From Candidatus Anammoxibacter sp. (GTDB lineage: Bacteria; Planctomycetota; Brocadiia; Brocadiales; Anammoxibacteraceae): 64,000 bases of DNA. Location: positions 1-64,000 of the forward strand of contig JAIQZQ010000015.1 in the NCBI GenBank assembly GCA_021777105.1, given 5' to 3'. Within the stretch, counting starts at the first letter, position 1, and each line of letters starts with the position of its first letter. A model generated the notes under the pieces. The model searched no databases. It saw nothing but the letters and a program-made list of their open reading frames with translations, and was not told where the DNA came from. This document shows, one piece after another, positions 52,786 through 61,720 of this stretch. A program made the position numbers and the translations under genes.

Positions 52786-53724
52786 TTATATGTTTTTAGA
52801 TTGGCGATCTAAAGCGTCTCTAAGTCCGTCGCCAAGAAAATTTAGAGAAAGAAGGGTAACCGCTATCGCAGCTCCCGGAAAAACAACGAGCCACCAATAA
52901 GTCTTTACCGGGCTCGTAACTTCAACCCCTGCCGCTGCAAGCGATCCCCAGCTTGCCGCCGGCGGTTGTACGCCCAAGCCTAAAAAGCTTAGAAACGCCT
53001 CTTCAAGCATCACCGCAGGTATCGTTAGAGTAGCGTAAACTATAACAGGCCCCATCAAATTCGGCAATAAATGCCTTGAAATTATCCTGAAACCACCGGC
53101 GCCCATAGCCCGCGCTGATTCAACGAATTCGCGCTCTTTCAACGCCGTTGTTTGCCCCCGCACAATCCTGGCCATTGTCAGCCATTGCACCGCGCCAAGC
53201 GCGATAAACAGGACAAAAATATTGCGGCCAAAGATCGTCATCATCAATATGACCAGAAACATAAACGGTATGCCGTACATAACGTCCACAAAACGCATCA
53301 TATAATTATCCGTTTTTTTGCCTAAATAACCCGCCGTAGACCCATAAGCCACGCCGATTAATAGGCTGACGCTTGTCGCCGCAAATCCAACGGCTAGTGA
53401 AATTCTACTACCATATATAATCCTTGTCAATAAATCTCTTCCTTTGCTGTCGGTTCCCATCAGATGGTTGCGATTCGGAGGTTGATATTGACTCTCCAGA
53501 TTTTGCTCCTCATAAGAGTATGGCGCAATTAACGGCGCTGCAATGGATATTATTATTATCGCAATCACAACGCACCCTCCGGCAACCGCCAATCGGTTTT
53601 TTAACAGCCGCTTCCACGCGTCGCTCCACAATGAGTTGTGGGATGGTTGACTCGGGTTTGCGTCAACGCTTCCCTGGTTGTCTGAGTTAAGCTCAATAAC
53701 AGGATTTTTAAGCAAATTATTCAT
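52786..53724 (-). CDS. oppC: Oligopeptide ABC transporter permease, OppC-like
   Basis: This 312-aa permease has a polar N-terminal extension, a first membrane helix at about 47-68, the OppC-type segment NRNHLMGTDSKGRDLLTRIIYG, and the EAA loop ESARAMGAGGFRIISRHLLPNL before the last helices. With OppB it forms the membrane channel for peptide import. Its partners oppB and oppA lie 7 kb upstream on the same strand, separated by an accessory insert. No oppD or oppF ATPase genes follow. Confidence 0.9.
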   Translation of the reverse strand: MNNLLKNPVIELNSDNQGSVDANPSQPSHNSLWSDAWKRLLKNRLAVAGGCVVIAIIIISIAAPLIAPYSYEEQNLESQYQPPNRNHLMGTDSKGRDLLTRIIYGSRISLAVGFAATSVSLLIGVAYGSTAGYLGKKTDNYMMRFVDVMYGIPFMFLVILMMTIFGRNIFVLFIALGAVQWLTMARIVRGQTTALKEREFVESARAMGAGGFRIISRHLLPNLMGPVIVYATLTIPAVMLEEAFLSFLGLGVQPPAASWGSLAAAGVEVTSPVKTYWWLVVFPGAAIAVTLLSLNFLGDGLRDALDRQSKNI

Positions 53725-53780
53725 TCTAAACTTCTAAAGTATTAAAGAGATTATTCATAGTGTTGTGATCATTAAATTGT

Positions 53781-54005
53781 TCATAATAACGAGTTAACAA
53801 AACCTTTTGGCCCTATTATGCCGCTATCTGTAAAGTATCTCGTCTTGTATCTAAAACTGTCAACATCGGACAACTCATATTTGTCTGCGCGTTCTTTTTT
53901 TTTTATTATACCATCATCAATTCCCGCCCCTTTTACCGTCTCAATAGTCCCGGTTTCATACAAAAATTTCCTGTAATCGACAATCCTCTCCTGCTCCGGT
54001 ATCAC
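53781..54005 (-). pseudogene. RAYT-type (REP-associated) transposase C-terminal fragment 1
   Basis: The 74-aa frame is homologous to the fragment at 55468-55959: EQERIVDYRKFLYETG and DVDSFRYKTRYFTDSGIIG. Only the C-terminal third of a Y1-type transposase remains, and the catalytic HUH part is missing. It starts the accessory insert between oppC and oppB. Confidence 0.7.
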
Positions 54006-54044
54006 TTCGTAATTTTTCTTAGGATTAGCCTGCTCTGGTTTTCT

Positions 54045-54581
54045 TTAGCGGCCTGCCGCTTGAGCAATAGTAGCGATTGGCAAAAACATGGGAACAGGCT
54101 CCGGGCGGTCTCTCAAGGCCCCACTGATAATTTCCAAAGTGAAAAATCCTAAACGGGAATAAAACGCAACAGTTTCCGGTTTAGCATCAACCACAACGCC
54201 ATAACATCCCGCCTGATCGCGAATATCCAATGACAACTCAAAAACTGACTTTAAAAGAAGTTTGCCGATTCCGTTTCCCTGAAAACGTTCATCAACAGCC
54301 AAACGTGAAACGCGAAGCGCGGGTATGGGGTAGTCTGGAAGGCGACGTCTAAAAGTTTTTGCAAGTTTTTCCGCTGTCAGTTCAGCGGAAGAGACCGTTG
54401 TGAAGCCAACAATGCGATTATCTGTTTCTGCAACATATGATGTTCCTATGTGATGACGAAACTGGTTTTGGCCCGCATATCGGTGAAAAAAACGGTCAAG
54501 CTCAATGTTGCCGCTTTGGAATCCGCCGCGATCATCGCTTTTTCTTAACCTCCTGACTTTTATTTCAATAGGATTAACCAC
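54045..54581 (-). CDS. TacT-like GNAT acetyltransferase (second toxin-antitoxin pair)
   Basis: This 178-aa GNAT protein has the F-x-SGN-x-LD start (GGFQSGNIELDRFFHRYA), acetyl-CoA loop VDERFQGNGIGKLL and FYSRLGF block. It starts at GTG overlapping the RHH antitoxin gene by eight bases, the same layout as the pair at 37941-38724. It should inhibit translation by acetylating aminoacyl-tRNA if it acts as TacT. Confidence 0.85.
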   Translation of the reverse strand: MVNPIEIKVRRLRKSDDRGGFQSGNIELDRFFHRYAGQNQFRHHIGTSYVAETDNRIVGFTTVSSAELTAEKLAKTFRRRLPDYPIPALRVSRLAVDERFQGNGIGKLLLKSVFELSLDIRDQAGCYGVVVDAKPETVAFYSRLGFFTLEIISGALRDRPEPVPMFLPIATIAQAAGR

Positions 54582-54840
54582 TAAAGAGTTCCTTCAATGC
54601 GTCCGTGGGCTTCTTATCCGATGTCAATCGCGCGGTCACTTGCTTCATAGCGTCTTCGGTCAAAACCAGGCGCGATGGGATAATCAAGTCTTCTGGAATT
54701 TCGCGCAATACCTGCAAGTGATGCTGAAGCGCCTCCTCAATCAAAAAGGCCTTTTTTACACCCCTGTTTTTTGCATAAGCCTCAACCTGATTTTTTGTCT
54801 CCTCCGAGATATATGCGGATATTTGGATACCGGTGTTCAT
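54574..54840 (-). CDS. Ribbon-helix-helix antitoxin (TacA-like partner)
   Basis: This 88-aa protein has a CopG-type ribbon-helix-helix (ISAYISEETKNQVEAYAKNR...KAFLIEEALQHHL, residues 6-45) and a C-terminal helix that would bind the acetyltransferase. AAGGAGATC precedes the ATG. It is the first gene of the pair; its promoter region is the repeat-rich gap upstream. Confidence 0.85.
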   Translation of the reverse strand: MNTGIQISAYISEETKNQVEAYAKNRGVKKAFLIEEALQHHLQVLREIPEDLIIPSRLVLTEDAMKQVTARLTSDKKPTDALKELFSG

Positions 54841-55467
54841 ATTGATCTCCTTATATACATTTTTGTAGATTTTAATATATTTTAAATTATGCGGAGCTGT
54901 AATTCAAATAATAAATAAAAAAGCAGGTATCAGTTTAGAACTTTGAAAATTTTAAAGTCTAAAGAATAAGAAAGAGCCCATAAATACCTTATGGCATTGA
55001 TACTGGATGCTGATTTCTCGATGCTGGATGTCGGTATGATTTTAAATTTGCTTCATGTCAAAGACATGAAACCAACAATCTAGTATCAAGCATCTAGCAT
55101 CCAGTATCAAAAGACATTGCGCAACTATTAATGTCATAGTCATAAATGTTAGCCGGCATATTTTTCAAACAACTAAATTGTTACAAAAGCAGGAATAAAG
55201 AGAAATTATAAGGCAAGTATTTTTTATAAATGAAAATAATTCGTTTAGTTTTGAAAATGTGATTTTAAAAAGAGCGTATGAATGTAAAGTTTAAATATGT
55301 GTAAATGGCTTTAACATGAAAAATATTTGAGCGGAAGTTGAACTTTCTTTTTTCAGCGAATTTATATGAAATAATTAATTTATTTGACACTGGTATCATC
55401 AAAAATATTGCATGCGGTAATAAAAAAACGATAATGATAAAAAGAGCATGGTAAATTTGAAACATAA
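54841..55467. repeat. Repeat-rich gap with nested palindromes
   Basis: TTGATACTGGATGCT (54997-55011) is mirrored at 55096-55110, with further GATGCTGGATG variants between. Nested inside, TTCATGTC-AAA-GACATGAA (55052-55070) is a perfect hairpin. GATGCTGGATG tracts are a recurrent bacterial intergenic repeat type. The rest of this 627-bp gap is AT-rich and holds no supported gene. Confidence 0.6.
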
Positions 55468-56027
55468 TCATTTAATCAAATTCTTAAGCGAATATATCTC
55501 AGCGCCTTCTGATATCTTTCTGGGTTTTTTAGTTTTCTTTGTGTTAAAGTAATCTATAAAATGCTCATAATAACGGCTTACAAACGCCTTTGTCCCTATT
55601 ATTCCGCTGTCTGTGAAATACCTTGTTTTGTGCCTGAATTTGTCTACATCGCTCAACTCATATTTAACCGCGCGCTCTTTTTGAACTATCCCTTCATCGA
55701 TTGACCTCCATTTTTCTGTTTCAATAGCCCCGGTTTCATAAAGGAATTCCCTGTAATCCGCAAACCGTTCCTGCTCCGACATCTCATCGTAACCAATCAA
55801 CCCAAAATCAGTCGAAAGCAACCCGTCCCGATTGCCTGTTTGCGTATGATAGCCTACCGAACACCATCTGTAATTCTCTGGCCGATCCACCAATCCCGCC
55901 CTTAAAGGATTCAAGTCAATGTAAGCTAGCAAATTTATCAAAGTATCCCCGTTTTCCACTCCCGTGGAGAGATTAAAACGATACCTCTGATTAAAAACCG
56001 GACACTGTTGTCTTGTTCCTCCCTGCT
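55468..56027 (-). pseudogene. RAYT-type transposase C-terminal fragment 2
   Basis: The open frame covers NQRYRFNLSTGVENGDTL, LLAYIDLNPLRAGLVDRPENY and the shared tail DSGIIGTKAFVSRYYEHF. It is the C-terminal half of a REP-associated tyrosine transposase; the N-terminal HUH catalytic half is missing. Its 5' side is joined directly to the end of the TPR gene, so a rearrangement happened there. Confidence 0.7.
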
Positions 56028-58517
56028 CTAGTTTTTTAATTTTTCAAGACGAATCTCTATTTCAGAAAGAATAAATTCTTTATTATCATTAGTATAATCT
56101 TTCGCCAAACGAAGAAATGTTTTGTATTCCTGAATAGCATGTTCTTTGTCGTCCATTTTTTCATATATTAGTCCAGTATTACCGTATGGCTGCGGATGTT
56201 GTGGATTAATCGATTTAGCTTTCTGAAAATCATATAGAGCCTGTTCAAAATTATCCATACTGAAATAAATGGAACCTCTATCAATATATGCTTGAAAATC
56301 ATCGGTAGAAAGTTCTATTGCATTATTATAATCTTGCAATGCTAGGTTCATTTTTTCCCATTCTTTTAAGACATTTCCTCTGCTAGTGTAAAAAACTGCA
56401 TTTTTTGGATCCAATTCAATCGATTTGGTAAAATCTTGAAAACCAAGATATAATTCTTCTAATTCAATATAAACGTTTCCTCTACTATAGTAAAAGTTAG
56501 CATTATTTGAATCTAGTTGGATAGCCTTATTAAAATCACGAAGAGCTGTATTTGGTTTTCCTATTGAATCGTAAAGAATACCACGGTCATAGTAACACTG
56601 ACCACTTTGAGAATTAAATTTGATAACTATATCGTAATCATAAAGTGCCAAATCGGTATTGCCATGTAGAAAGTAAGCAAACCCCCTTAATCTAAAACTC
56701 TCCATAGCTTTAGGATTAATTTCAATAGCACTGCTGAAATCATTAATAGCTAAAGAAGGGTTGTTCATTGCAAGGTTTACAATACCACGATTATGAAACA
56801 AACCCGCGTTATCATGGTCTAACTCTATGGCTCTATTGAAATCATATAAAGCTTTAGTAAGCTTAGACGTACTGAGGTAGAGTTTTCCTCTACTGCAGTA
56901 GAATTGACTATCATGCTGATTTAACTTAATGGCTTTATTAAAATCTTTAAGAGCTAATTTATATTTCTTTTTATTCTCATTTAAAACAGCTCTGTGATAA
57001 TATGCAGAGCTGTTTTTAGGGTCAAGTTTAATTGCTTTGTCATAGTCCTGTAATGCAAGTTCATATTTGTTTAAATCATAATAAAGAATGCCTCGGTTGT
57101 CATAGACATAAGAATCTTTTGGTTTAATCTGGATAACATTGTTGAAGTCTTTTAAAGCTAAATCATGTTTATGCATACGTCTATAAATAAGCCCACGGTT
57201 GTTGTGCAAAGCTGTATAATCTGGATCAAGTTTAATGGCTTTATTAATATCTTGAAGGGCAAGATTGAAATTTTCTAAATTAAAGTGAAGCGTAGATCGG
57301 CTATTATACCATTCGGCTGTTTCAGGATCGATTTTAACGGCCTCGTCCAAATCGTTTAAGGCAAGATCATGTTTTCCTATGTCTCTATAAAAACATCCTC
57401 TAATATTAAAGCATATAGCATTATTTGGTTCTAACTGAATGAGTTTGTTAAAGTCCTGCAGTGCAAGCTTCGTCATTCTATTAGCTTGGTATAATTCCCC
57501 TCTGTTATAATAAAACATTGGGTTTTTAGGATCGCATTCTATGGCTTTATTGTAGTCCATTAAGGCTATGTCTGACCTATCAAGTTTGCTATAAATAGAG
57601 GCTCTATTGTTGTATGCTTCTGCAAAATACAGATCAAGTTCTATAGCTTTGTTATAAGAGAGAATGGCTTCATCAAGTTTTCCTTGGGATTCGCAAAAAA
57701 CACCTTTCCCAAAGTATGCATTAGCATTGTTTGGACTAATTTTGATAACACTATCCAAAAATTTGTAACCAAAATCATATTCTTCTAAAGCACCATAACA
57801 ACTAGCCATAAAAATATAGAGCTGTTCATAGCTTTCCAAATTCTCAATGGAATTGCAACGCTTAAAATAAACTAGTGCTTGTCGATATTTTTGTACATAA
57901 TAAGACTGCAATCCCAAACTCCAATAAATAATGTAATCGACTTCTTTTTGAAGAAGGCCTTTTCTAATTTCTGCTAGGCTAGAAAATGATTTTACATCTG
58001 TTTCTCCTTCCTTAGGTATATCCACATTCATTTTGTTTACAATCACGTATTTAAGGCAAGCAGCGGAATCCTTAAAACACTGCTCATAGAGGTCTCCCCA
58101 AATAACTAAATCTGCATTTAACCGTTTACCAATATCACGTGCTTCTTCATAATCTAAAGGGCAGTTCTGATCGGTGACAATTTTCACAAAGATGTTTAGA
58201 TTATGTTCTTTACCCATAGTTATCAATCTGCGTTGAATTACTTCCTCCAAGTGTGTTTCTTGGATTGTGCAATTTTGTGTTGGATTGAATGGTAAAATTA
58301 AAATACTATAAGCATTTCTCGCATTTGAAATTGTACTGAGATTTGTTGGTAGATGAAGTTTTTTTTCTTGAGAAATTTTGTTTGTATTATTTCTTGATAA
58401 TATAAACAATATAATAGTTAAAAAAAAGCATAGTATTCCAACGCAAGTACCTATTGCCGTTAATTTACTTGGCAAAGACCAGTTACTCCATTGTTTTTTT
58501 GAGGGAAATATAGACAT
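56028..58517 (-). CDS. Membrane-anchored protein with about 18 TPRs
   Basis: This 829-aa protein has a short cytoplasmic start, one membrane helix (about residues 20-42), and a domain of about 150 residues (ILILPFNP...LNADLVIWGDLYEQ) like those preceding TPR arrays in signalling proteins. About 18 TPRs of 34 residues follow, from 205 to 815, with the recurrent pattern ALxDFNKAIxLDPxNAxxYxNRG. The array is a protein-interaction scaffold. Orientation (repeats inside or outside) is uncertain. The last repeats abut the RAYT fragment, but the ending EIEIRLEKLKN looks complete. AT-rich codons suggest acquisition. Confidence 0.8.
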   Translation of the reverse strand: MSIFPSKKQWSNWSLPSKLTAIGTCVGILCFFLTIILFILSRNNTNKISQEKKLHLPTNLSTISNARNAYSILILPFNPTQNCTIQETHLEEVIQRRLITMGKEHNLNIFVKIVTDQNCPLDYEEARDIGKRLNADLVIWGDLYEQCFKDSAACLKYVIVNKMNVDIPKEGETDVKSFSSLAEIRKGLLQKEVDYIIYWSLGLQSYYVQKYRQALVYFKRCNSIENLESYEQLYIFMASCYGALEEYDFGYKFLDSVIKISPNNANAYFGKGVFCESQGKLDEAILSYNKAIELDLYFAEAYNNRASIYSKLDRSDIALMDYNKAIECDPKNPMFYYNRGELYQANRMTKLALQDFNKLIQLEPNNAICFNIRGCFYRDIGKHDLALNDLDEAVKIDPETAEWYNSRSTLHFNLENFNLALQDINKAIKLDPDYTALHNNRGLIYRRMHKHDLALKDFNNVIQIKPKDSYVYDNRGILYYDLNKYELALQDYDKAIKLDPKNSSAYYHRAVLNENKKKYKLALKDFNKAIKLNQHDSQFYCSRGKLYLSTSKLTKALYDFNRAIELDHDNAGLFHNRGIVNLAMNNPSLAINDFSSAIEINPKAMESFRLRGFAYFLHGNTDLALYDYDIVIKFNSQSGQCYYDRGILYDSIGKPNTALRDFNKAIQLDSNNANFYYSRGNVYIELEELYLGFQDFTKSIELDPKNAVFYTSRGNVLKEWEKMNLALQDYNNAIELSTDDFQAYIDRGSIYFSMDNFEQALYDFQKAKSINPQHPQPYGNTGLIYEKMDDKEHAIQEYKTFLRLAKDYTNDNKEFILSEIEIRLEKLKN

Positions 58518-58997
58518 TTATATGAATATTATTAGTTGGAAATTAAACCCATCTTTTTCGAAAAAGGTTATTAAATACGCAATTCTGGTAATGATTTGTG
58601 TTTACCGTGTTAACAACGGCATTTTTGATGTTTTTCAAATTGAATTTGTTTAAATTTTTTTGATATTGTAGAAAATTATTCACTATGAACGTCGTCAATG
58701 TGCTAAGGTTAGGGAAGATCTAGTGGCAGAACCGGAAAACAGAATATACAACTCTCAAATTTTTCAAAATGCGCATTTCTAACAGACTAATTCCGCATCT
58801 ACACGAAGTTGTTATTGGAATGTAGGTTTTTGTAACGAAATTGCAAAGATATCTGAAATGATGATAAAAATCCGCGTTTCATTGGCGCAAAGAGAAATAG
58901 GTTCGTAATGTATGCGCGTAATATAAACGCAAAGAGCAGAGCGCGGAGCGCAAAGAGGGAAAGGCGCAAAATATGGGTAAACTAATTGCTCATTATG
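58518..58997. other. Gene-free AT-rich region with a CGCAAAG repeat
   Basis: This 480-bp gap has no frame with a ribosome site. Near 58919-58966 AACGCAAAGAGC and GCGCAAAGAGGG recur, a simple intergenic repeat type. The TPR gene promoter should lie near 58520-58600. Confidence 0.4.
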
Positions 58998-59411
58998 TTA
59001 CCTTAGCCACTTAATCGTCGCCTGTGCCGCAAGCTCGATAGGTTCAAACTCTTTATGATCAGTGGTTACCAATTCTGCATTCAGCATAATTGCTTGGGAT
59101 ACAGCAAAAGAATCCGCATACGAAATCCGATATGAAGTTTTCATTTCACCAACTTTATAGACCATTTGATCACTAATACGATCTTCAATTCGAATCGGTA
59201 ACTTCTTTATGTCTTGATAAGCCTTTTGCGCGGTATCCACATCGTTTCGTTTCAGGATGTCGTAATAGACTTCGCCTAAATTAACAACATGCATAACCAT
59301 CTTAATTTCATCATTACGCGCCTGAATCAACATGCCTTCAAATAGATTTGAGCCGTCTTCATCAAACAAGTAAGCAATCAATGCGCAAGCATCAACAACA
59401 TAAACATTCAT
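58998..59411 (-). CDS. VapC-type PIN-domain toxin
   Basis: This 137-aa PIN protein has D7 (VVDACALIAYLFDE), a conserved Glu near residue 47 (NLGEVYYD) and the acidic pair near 99 (SYADSFAVSQA) with TTDHKEFE following. This is the VapC RNase pattern that cleaves tRNA or rRNA. Its ATG overlaps the antitoxin stop by four bases. Confidence 0.9.
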   Translation of the reverse strand: MNVYVVDACALIAYLFDEDGSNLFEGMLIQARNDEIKMVMHVVNLGEVYYDILKRNDVDTAQKAYQDIKKLPIRIEDRISDQMVYKVGEMKTSYRISYADSFAVSQAIMLNAELVTTDHKEFEPIELAAQATIKWLR

Positions 59412-59653
59412 GCGTTGTATTCCTTTTCAATTTCAGCTTGTTTATCTTGAATAAATAATGATGTGCCGCCTTTTTTTCCTTTAAGCATCCCCCGCACTTG
59501 ATAAATAGGATCGTTTTTTTCTTTTGTTAAGCTTTTTAGCTTTTCTTCAACTAAAAAAGTAATTAAATCTTCCACGTTTTTAAATTCTGTTAACCTGGCC
59601 GCCTGTTTGGCTTTTTTTATCACATTTGCATTTAGAGAAATTGTTGATTGCAT
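59408..59653 (-). CDS. VapB-type antitoxin
   Basis: This 81-aa protein has an N-terminal ribbon-helix-helix (TISLNANVIKKAKQAARL) and a C-terminal part with the toxin-binding segment (VRGMLKGKKGG). GAGGTG precedes the ATG. It overlaps vapC by four bases. It should repress its own operon as a VapBC complex. Confidence 0.82.
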   Translation of the reverse strand: MQSTISLNANVIKKAKQAARLTEFKNVEDLITFLVEEKLKSLTKEKNDPIYQVRGMLKGKKGGTSLFIQDKQAEIEKEYNA

Positions 59654-59729
59654 TTTTCACCTCACTAATCATATTAGATATTATCCACTGCGAGGATAAT
59701 TCTCACTAGAGCAGGCAAGCTGCTCAGTG

Positions 59730-59755
59730 TTCATTTATCCACGAAGAAATTTCAT
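59730..59755 (-). pseudogene. Stub of a DUF5615/VapC45-type toxin gene
   Basis: ATGAAATTTCTT overlaps the DUF433 stop codon (ATGA). With one base removed it would continue as MKFLVDK, the usual start of DUF5615 PIN-like toxins paired with DUF433. The frame ends within eight codons and unrelated sequence follows, so the toxin gene has been deleted. Confidence 0.5.
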
Positions 59756-60003
59756 CCGGACACTGCCTCATTTAACGGAATTACCCTCTCTTCCGCTGAA
59801 CAGGCTGCGTAACTTAAAGCCTGATAAATGTCTTCCCTTTCCAATTCCGGCCACTCCTTTAAGAGATCGTCAATTGTCATACCAGAGCTTAAATAACTTA
59901 AGATTGACGCCACCGGCATTCGTAACCCGCGAATGCGCGGTTTGCCAAAGCATTTTTCAGGGTCAAAAGTAATGCGGTCAAACCGGTAATGAGTAATTTT
60001 CAT
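59752..60003 (-). CDS. DUF433 antitoxin, apparently without its toxin
   Basis: This 83-aa protein is a DUF433 antitoxin: [32 protein letters not shown] forms the HTH core and [21 protein letters not shown] the second helix. AAAGGAG lies upstream of the ATG. The family normally sits just before a DUF5615 toxin gene, of which only a stub remains here, leaving an orphan antitoxin. Confidence 0.85.
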   Translation of the reverse strand: MKITHYRFDRITFDPEKCFGKPRIRGLRMPVASILSYLSSGMTIDDLLKEWPELEREDIYQALSYAACSAEERVIPLNEAVSG

Positions 60004-60385
60004 GACTGTTTAACTCCTTTTCATAGGACGAGACTCTATTATTTATGTTTATGGCATTTGCTATAATTGAAACAATAGATATAACACAAAACCATAAAAA
60101 ATTAGTAACAATTGCATCTACTAAACGTTATTATTGCTATTAATACCTGCAACGTCAAATTAAATATGACTTTATATGCAATACAGCGCAGTTGCCCGGC
60201 TGTAGCAGGCTTGCTGCTTGCGTTGATATCAGCGCCCGGAAAACAATATCCGCGTACTTGTCAAAGGTAAAAGAACTTGATGATATGATATTATATGGGT
60301 ACAATTTAGGTTGCTTATTAAAAAAGCAGAGCGTTGTGAGTCGGTGAAGTTGCATTATAATATTATATAAGAAAGGGTGTGGAAA
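60004..60385. other. Gene-free gap
   Basis: This gap of 382 bp separates the divergent DUF433 and retropepsin-like genes. A GC-richer patch at about 60181-60260 could be a gene remnant, but no family is recognisable. A GGGTGTGG site just precedes the next start. Confidence 0.35.
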
Positions 60386-60748
60386 ATGGGTATAGTGCAA
60401 GTGACTGCGGAAGTTTGTAATCCTGGAAATCCTGATAAACGATGGGAAGGTCTGTTTTTAGTTGACACAGGTTCAATTGATTGCATGGTTCCCGGCAATC
60501 ATCTTAGAAATATTGGGATTGAGCCACGCGGGAAACGAACTTATGAACTTGCCGACGGGACTGAAATCGCAATGGATGTTGGTGTTGCGCAAATTGAATT
60601 TATGGGCGAATGTGTTGGGGCTACAGTAATATTTGGAAAGGATGGCGTTGAACCAATTCTTGGTGTGACGGCATTGGAATCTGTGGGTATTGAAATTGAT
60701 CCACAAAATAAGCGGCTTAAACGATTGCCGGCGGTAAGGTTAAAATAG
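60386..60748 (+). CDS. Retropepsin-like (clan AA) aspartic protease
   Basis: This 120-aa protein has the catalytic triad D27-T28-G29 in LFLVDTGSIDCMVP, the following hydrophobic strand, and the late ILGVTALESVGIEIDP flap/psi-loop block. It is a single-lobe retropepsin-like protease that would work as a dimer. The chosen ATG has GGGTGTGG upstream; a GTG lies three codons earlier. There is no signal peptide, so it is cytoplasmic. It is the last gene of the insert and convergent with oppB. Confidence 0.78.
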   Translation: MGIVQVTAEVCNPGNPDKRWEGLFLVDTGSIDCMVPGNHLRNIGIEPRGKRTYELADGTEIAMDVGVAQIEFMGECVGATVIFGKDGVEPILGVTALESVGIEIDPQNKRLKRLPAVRLK

Positions 60749-60804
60749 GGCTTTTCTTACAACAGGTCAATCCGGGCATAGGCGGCTCCACAATTGTAAA
60801 ACCG

Positions 60805-61716
60805 TCATTTAATGCGCGGGTCCAACTGTTTGTGGGCAATGTCGACTATAATGTTAAATACCATCAATAACGCGCTGTACAACAGTATCGCTCCCATCAC
60901 AAGTGTGTAATCGCGGTTTAGGGCGCCGTTAACAAAGTGGGAGCCTAAACCTGGTATTGCGAATATCTTTTCAATCACAACTGAGCCGGTTAAGATAGCG
61001 GCAGCCGCAGGTCCCAGATATGATATTACCGGCAAAATGGCGTTTTTAAATGCGTGTTTTGTTATCACGGCGGTTTCCGGCAACCCTTTGGCCCTTGCGG
61101 TTCGTATGTAATCCTGATTCAATACATCAAGCATGCTTGCGCGCATTAGCCTTGCTATATAAGCTGTAAAGGGCGCGGCCAGCGTTATTGCGGGCAGGAT
61201 GACATGCCAAATGCTTCCCCACCCGGCCGGTGGCAAAAGTTTGATGTTAAAACTGAAAGCCAAAAGCAATAGGATGCCTAAAAAGAAGCTGGGTATTGAG
61301 ATGCCTATCATGGCTATAAACATGGTGATGTAATCAAATGCCGAGTTTTGCTTTACCGCTGAAATCATGCCCAGCGCCACGCCCATATCAAACGCTATTA
61401 TCAGCGCCAACGACCCGATTAATGCCGAGACAAAGAACGATTGACCTATTATCTCTTTCACTGTTCTGTTGCGGTATTTAAAAGATGGGCCCAAATCGCC
61501 TTTGCATAGATTCTTAATATATATGCAGTATTGAACATGCAAAGGTTTGTCCATGTTATATTTCGCCTTTAAATTGTTTTCAATCGCTTCAGGCAGGGCG
61601 CGTTCTCTGTCAAACGGGCCGCCCGGGGTGAACCTCATAATGAAAAAGGATGTGGTTGCAATAATAAAAAGCGCTATTACAAGCCATCCCAGTCTGTTTG
61701 CGATATATTTAATCAT
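60805..61716 (-). CDS. oppB: Oligopeptide ABC transporter permease, OppB-like
   Basis: This 303-aa permease has six membrane helices, the OppB-type start YIANRLGWLVIALFIIATTSF, the FKYRNRTVKEIIG segment, and the EAA loop RTARAKGLPETAVITKHAFKNAILP. With OppC it forms the peptide channel. It lies 4 bp after oppA. Its natural downstream neighbour oppC is now 7 kb away. Confidence 0.92.
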   Translation of the reverse strand: MIKYIANRLGWLVIALFIIATTSFFIMRFTPGGPFDRERALPEAIENNLKAKYNMDKPLHVQYCIYIKNLCKGDLGPSFKYRNRTVKEIIGQSFFVSALIGSLALIIAFDMGVALGMISAVKQNSAFDYITMFIAMIGISIPSFFLGILLLLAFSFNIKLLPPAGWGSIWHVILPAITLAAPFTAYIARLMRASMLDVLNQDYIRTARAKGLPETAVITKHAFKNAILPVISYLGPAAAAILTGSVVIEKIFAIPGLGSHFVNGALNRDYTLVMGAILLYSALLMVFNIIVDIAHKQLDPRIK

Positions 61717-61720
61717 GTTG

